From: Enterocloster lavalensis
Lineage (GTDB): Bacteria; Bacillota; Clostridia; Lachnospirales; Lachnospiraceae
Assembly (NCBI RefSeq): GCF_902364025.1
Contig: NZ_CABJCG010000044.1
Location: 1 to 7,239, forward strand
Reading direction: 5' to 3'
Length of the DNA: 7,239 bases
In this document: piece by piece, positions 4,938-7,239 of the stretch
Numbering within the stretch: position 1 is the stretch's first letter
How the letters are laid out: the number at the start of each line of letters is the position of its first letter
Translations under genes and position numbers: made by a program
Notes under the pieces: generated by a model
Databases searched by the model: none
Told to the model about the DNA's origin: nothing
What the model saw: the letters and a program-made list of their open reading frames with translations, nothing else

Positions 4938-7034
4938 ATGGATTACCGGGAATTGTTGAGGGAAGAAAACGAAGCCGTGAGGGAGCGCTACGACCTGTCC
5001 ATGGAGCGGATTGCCGCCATGGAGGAGGAAGGTCCGGCGGAGCCTTACGGCTGTTATTTTAAGCGGGTAGCAGCCTTTGTCGGACAGATCCGGGAGCTGG
5101 TCTGCCAGATTGAGGCAGGCACGGAGCTTACGCTGGAGGAACTGGAGGAGCGTAACCGCAGGCTGTACGGGGACGTGCTGCCGGAACACTACGGGGACAG
5201 CTTTGCCAACCCGGACTGCGCGGCAGAAATACTGGGCGCGGAGCTGGGGCAGCTTCTGGCATTTTTGTACACGGAGATAAGGGGGGATATCGCCTTTGCC
5301 TTTGAGATGCGCCTGGAGGAGATTACCATTTTAAATGAGACCTTTATCGAGGTGTGCAACCTGTTTGAGCAGGCCGAAGCCGAGGGAAAGAGCGCGCCCC
5401 AGCCCCAAGAGGTGCGGGATATTCTGTACTGGTTTGTCAGCGATTACGCGGACATTACCGTGCGCTGGCGCATCCGGGAGGCCGTGGACCCGGCTTTGTC
5501 CTTTGCCGCGGACATTATCCGGGAGTCGGATCTGGGCGACCTGCGCTACCTGTACCGGTTCGGGGAGTATATTTCCGACCATGAGCGCAGGCTGGCGGAG
5601 TTTATGAACAGCCTGCCCCGGGAGACGGTGGACCGCATGGCGGACACCTACACCGAGGGATTCCGCCGGGGTTTTGAGGTCATGGGGCGGGATCTGGGCA
5701 AAAAGCGCACGGTGGTGATCGAGTATCATCTGGGTTTTGAGCGCATGATCCGCAAGGCTATGGAGAATTTCCAGGAAATGGGACTCACGCCCATTCTCTA
5801 CCGGGCCGCGGTGCAGTCCATTAACCGCAGGGCGGCAGGCAAGCGGGGATATTACGGCGCATCCCCCAACAAGCAGTACGAGTACGACCACCGCTACGAC
5901 AGCGCCCTGTATATGGGGAGCGCCATAAGAGAGCGCAAGCTGGCGGTGAGCCGGGCGGCCTACGAGGAGTTTAAGGAGCTGGCCGGGTGGTGCGCCGGGC
6001 CAGCGCTGGTGGAGACCTTCGGCGAGGAGGGATTTTCGCCGGTGAACAAGAAGACGGCATTTTCCCTGAACACCCACCAGGAGGAAGTGACGAGCTCCCT
6101 GGCAAATGAGCTGCGCCAGATCGCCAACCGGTATATGCCGGGGGACGAGACCAGCTTTACCATTATCGCATTTCCAATGCCGCAGATCGGACCGGATTTT
6201 GCGGACATTTTCCGGGAGACCATTGTGATCAATACCCTGGACTATGACAAGTACCGGGACATCCAGCAGGTGATCATCGACGCCCTGGATCAGGCGGACT
6301 TTGTGGAGGTGACGGGCCGGGGGAACAATGAGACGGACATTCGGGTGAAGCTTCACTCACTGGCGGACCGGACCCGGGAGACGAATTTTGAGAACTGCGT
6401 GGCGGATGTGAATATTCCTCTTGGGGAGGTATTTACCTCGCCGCTGCTGACGGGGACGGAGGGGCTGCTCCATGTAGGGAACGTGTATGTGGAGGATTAC
6501 CAGTTTAAGAATCTGCGGATCCGGTTTGCGGAGGGCCGGGTGACGGACTTTTCCTGCGAGAATTTTAAGCCCGACGGGGACTGGATGGAGCAGGGAAGGA
6601 AGCTGGTGAAGCAGGTGATTCTGCGGGGACACGACTGGCTGCCTCTGGGGGAATTCGCCATCGGCACCAACACGGCTGCCTACGCCATGGCGAAACGGTT
6701 TGGGATCGGCGACAAGCTTCCAATCCTGATCGCGGAGAAGATGGGGCCCCACTTTGCGGTGGGGGATACCTGCTACAGCTTTGCGGAGGATTCTCCCATG
6801 TACAATCCCGACGGCAGGGAGGTGATCGCCCGGGACAATGAGGTTTCGCTGCTCAGAAAGACGGATATGGCCAAGGCGTATTTCAGCTGCCACACGGACA
6901 TTACGATTCCGTACTCGGAGCTGGGGGATATCACAGCGGTGAGAGCGGATGGGAGCCGGATCGGGATTATCCGGGACGGGCGGTTCGCGCTGGACGGGAC
7001 GGAGGCGCTGAATGAGGCGCTGGGGGAACGGTAG
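4938..7034 (+). CDS. M29-family metallo-aminopeptidase with an extended N-terminal region
   Basis: This is a 698-residue, apparently soluble protein with no signal peptide. The part from about residue 250 onward resembles the M29 (AmpS/PepS/aminopeptidase T) peptidases, which remove N-terminal amino acids using two divalent metals. The residues known to serve the metal site in that family can be located: E497 (in IPLGEVFTSP), E572 (LPLGEFAIGTN), H605 (EKMGPHFAVGD), Y613, H652 and D654 (CHTDITIPY). M29 enzymes are usually about 400-415 residues, so roughly 245 residues at the N-terminus are additional; they are charged, probably helical, and of no family I know. The spacing between Y613 and H652 is also longer than usual. 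The start at 4938 is preferred over an in-frame TTG at 4869, but its Shine-Dalgarno is weak (GAGAG, 4929-4933). The intact metal site suggests an active enzyme; the substrate is unknown. It appears to be transcribed separately from the pyr genes. Confidence 0.82.
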   Translation: MDYRELLREENEAVRERYDLSMERIAAMEEEGPAEPYGCYFKRVAAFVGQIRELVCQIEAGTELTLEELEERNRRLYGDVLPEHYGDSFANPDCAAEILGAELGQLLAFLYTEIRGDIAFAFEMRLEEITILNETFIEVCNLFEQAEAEGKSAPQPQEVRDILYWFVSDYADITVRWRIREAVDPALSFAADIIRESDLGDLRYLYRFGEYISDHERRLAEFMNSLPRETVDRMADTYTEGFRRGFEVMGRDLGKKRTVVIEYHLGFERMIRKAMENFQEMGLTPILYRAAVQSINRRAAGKRGYYGASPNKQYEYDHRYDSALYMGSAIRERKLAVSRAAYEEFKELAGWCAGPALVETFGEEGFSPVNKKTAFSLNTHQEEVTSSLANELRQIANRYMPGDETSFTIIAFPMPQIGPDFADIFRETIVINTLDYDKYRDIQQVIIDALDQADFVEVTGRGNNETDIRVKLHSLADRTRETNFENCVADVNIPLGEVFTSPLLTGTEGLLHVGNVYVEDYQFKNLRIRFAEGRVTDFSCENFKPDGDWMEQGRKLVKQVILRGHDWLPLGEFAIGTNTAAYAMAKRFGIGDKLPILIAEKMGPHFAVGDTCYSFAEDSPMYNPDGREVIARDNEVSLLRKTDMAKAYFSCHTDITIPYSELGDITAVRADGSRIGIIRDGRFALDGTEALNEALGER

Positions 7035-7063
7035 CGTAGGATGGCGGAGCTTGCAGCAGAGAT

Positions 7064-7140
7064 GCGTGGAATATAAGGGACACGGAATATAGGAACGCGA
7101 GATATAGGGTGCGGAAAATATAACGGTGTGATATACACGG
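7064..7140 (+). repeat. Degenerate ~16-base tandem repeat centred on ATATA
   Basis: ATATA occurs five times, starting at 7071, 7087, 7102, 7118 and 7131, so the steps are 16, 15, 16 and 13 bases. The first four units look like GGAATATAGG followed by a short GC-rich linker such as GACAC or AACGCG, with drift between copies. The array begins about 30 bases after the peptidase stop and runs into the left arm of the terminator. Spacing near one and a half helical turns argues against simple cooperative binding on one face of DNA, so a slippage-derived repeat is as likely as a functional one. Confidence 0.6.
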
Positions 7141-7190
7141 GCGGAAGCGTGTGTGCAGGTGATGTGCATTTGCTCCCGCCCTTTTATTAT
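7139..7190 (+). terminator. Intrinsic terminator after the peptidase gene
   Basis: GGGCGG (7139-7144) pairs with CCGCCC (7176-7181). After one mismatch, AGC (7146-7148) pairs with GCT (7172-7174), and TGCA (7154-7157 with 7165-7168) can form an inner hairpin. The stem is followed at once by TTTTATTAT (7182-7190). The opposite strand lacks a matching T-run, so it acts in the + direction and ends the peptidase transcript. Confidence 0.85.
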
Positions 7191-7216
7191 GGCTTTAGCC
7201 AGTTGAGTGCGTTGGA

Positions 7217-7234
7217 GTTCCTGAGGTCAGGAAC
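7217..7234. repeat. Perfect inverted repeat (8+2+8)
   Basis: GTTCCTGA and TCAGGAAC are exact reverse complements around a GG centre. The element lies downstream of the terminator, 5 bases from the right edge. It has the size and symmetry of a dimeric repressor's operator but could equally be a leader hairpin of a gene outside the window. No promoter elements are visible around it. Confidence 0.5.
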
Positions 7235-7239
7235 GGAGA

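Noticed and set aside
5331..7169. Long open frames on the - strand opposite the peptidase gene
   Set aside because: They have the same antisense composition artefact, no motifs and no ribosome binding sites of note, while the + strand gene has a full set of metal-site residues.

Overview
The window is GC-rich and reads almost entirely from the + strand. It looks like a chromosomal segment of a Gram-positive anaerobe of the Clostridia, most likely a GC-rich member of the Lachnospiraceae. This is an inference from four things: the NAD-linked type 1B dihydroorotate dehydrogenase pair (PyrK plus PyrD), strong AAGGAGG-type ribosome binding sites, the gene order pyrF-pyrK-pyrD-pyrE, and a VanZ-type membrane protein nearby. 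No species can be named from the sequence alone.

Layout. Positions 1-99 hold a well-formed sigma-A type promoter (13-41) and a short leader with a perfect stem-loop (52-70). Positions 100-3643 encode the last enzymes of UMP synthesis: pyrF (OMP decarboxylase), pyrK and pyrD (electron-transfer and catalytic subunits of dihydroorotate dehydrogenase 1B) and pyrE (orotate phosphoribosyltransferase). PyrK/PyrD oxidise dihydroorotate to orotate, PyrE adds the ribose phosphate from PRPP, and PyrF decarboxylates OMP to UMP. The earlier steps (carAB, pyrB, pyrC) are not in the window. pyrF, pyrK and pyrD are packed tightly, but a 192-base, very GC-rich, repeat-bearing spacer separates pyrD from pyrE.

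Positions 3668-4631 continue the run with three small membrane-protein genes: a 52-residue single-helix protein with its own strong Shine-Dalgarno, a VanZ-family protein, and a 106-residue three-helix protein that starts on a GTG overlapping the vanZ-like stop codon. A hairpin followed by a T-rich tail at 4734-4770 probably ends this transcription unit.

Positions 4632-4937 are a non-coding gap holding three successive hairpins and a 26-base direct repeat with a 41-base period. Positions 4938-7034 encode a 698-residue protein. Its C-terminal two thirds look like an M29-family metallo-aminopeptidase with all expected metal-site residues in place, and it carries an additional N-terminal region of about 245 residues that I do not recognise. 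After it come a degenerate ~16-base tandem repeat built around ATATA (7064-7140), a strong intrinsic terminator (7139-7190) and, at the right edge, a perfect 8+2+8 inverted repeat.

The core is ordinary pyrimidine metabolism. The less ordinary parts are the trio of small membrane proteins attached to the pyr genes, the extended M29 peptidase, and the repeats in the three spacers. I see no strong evidence for a wholly new defence or mobile system, and no tRNA, rRNA, CRISPR array or insertion sequence.
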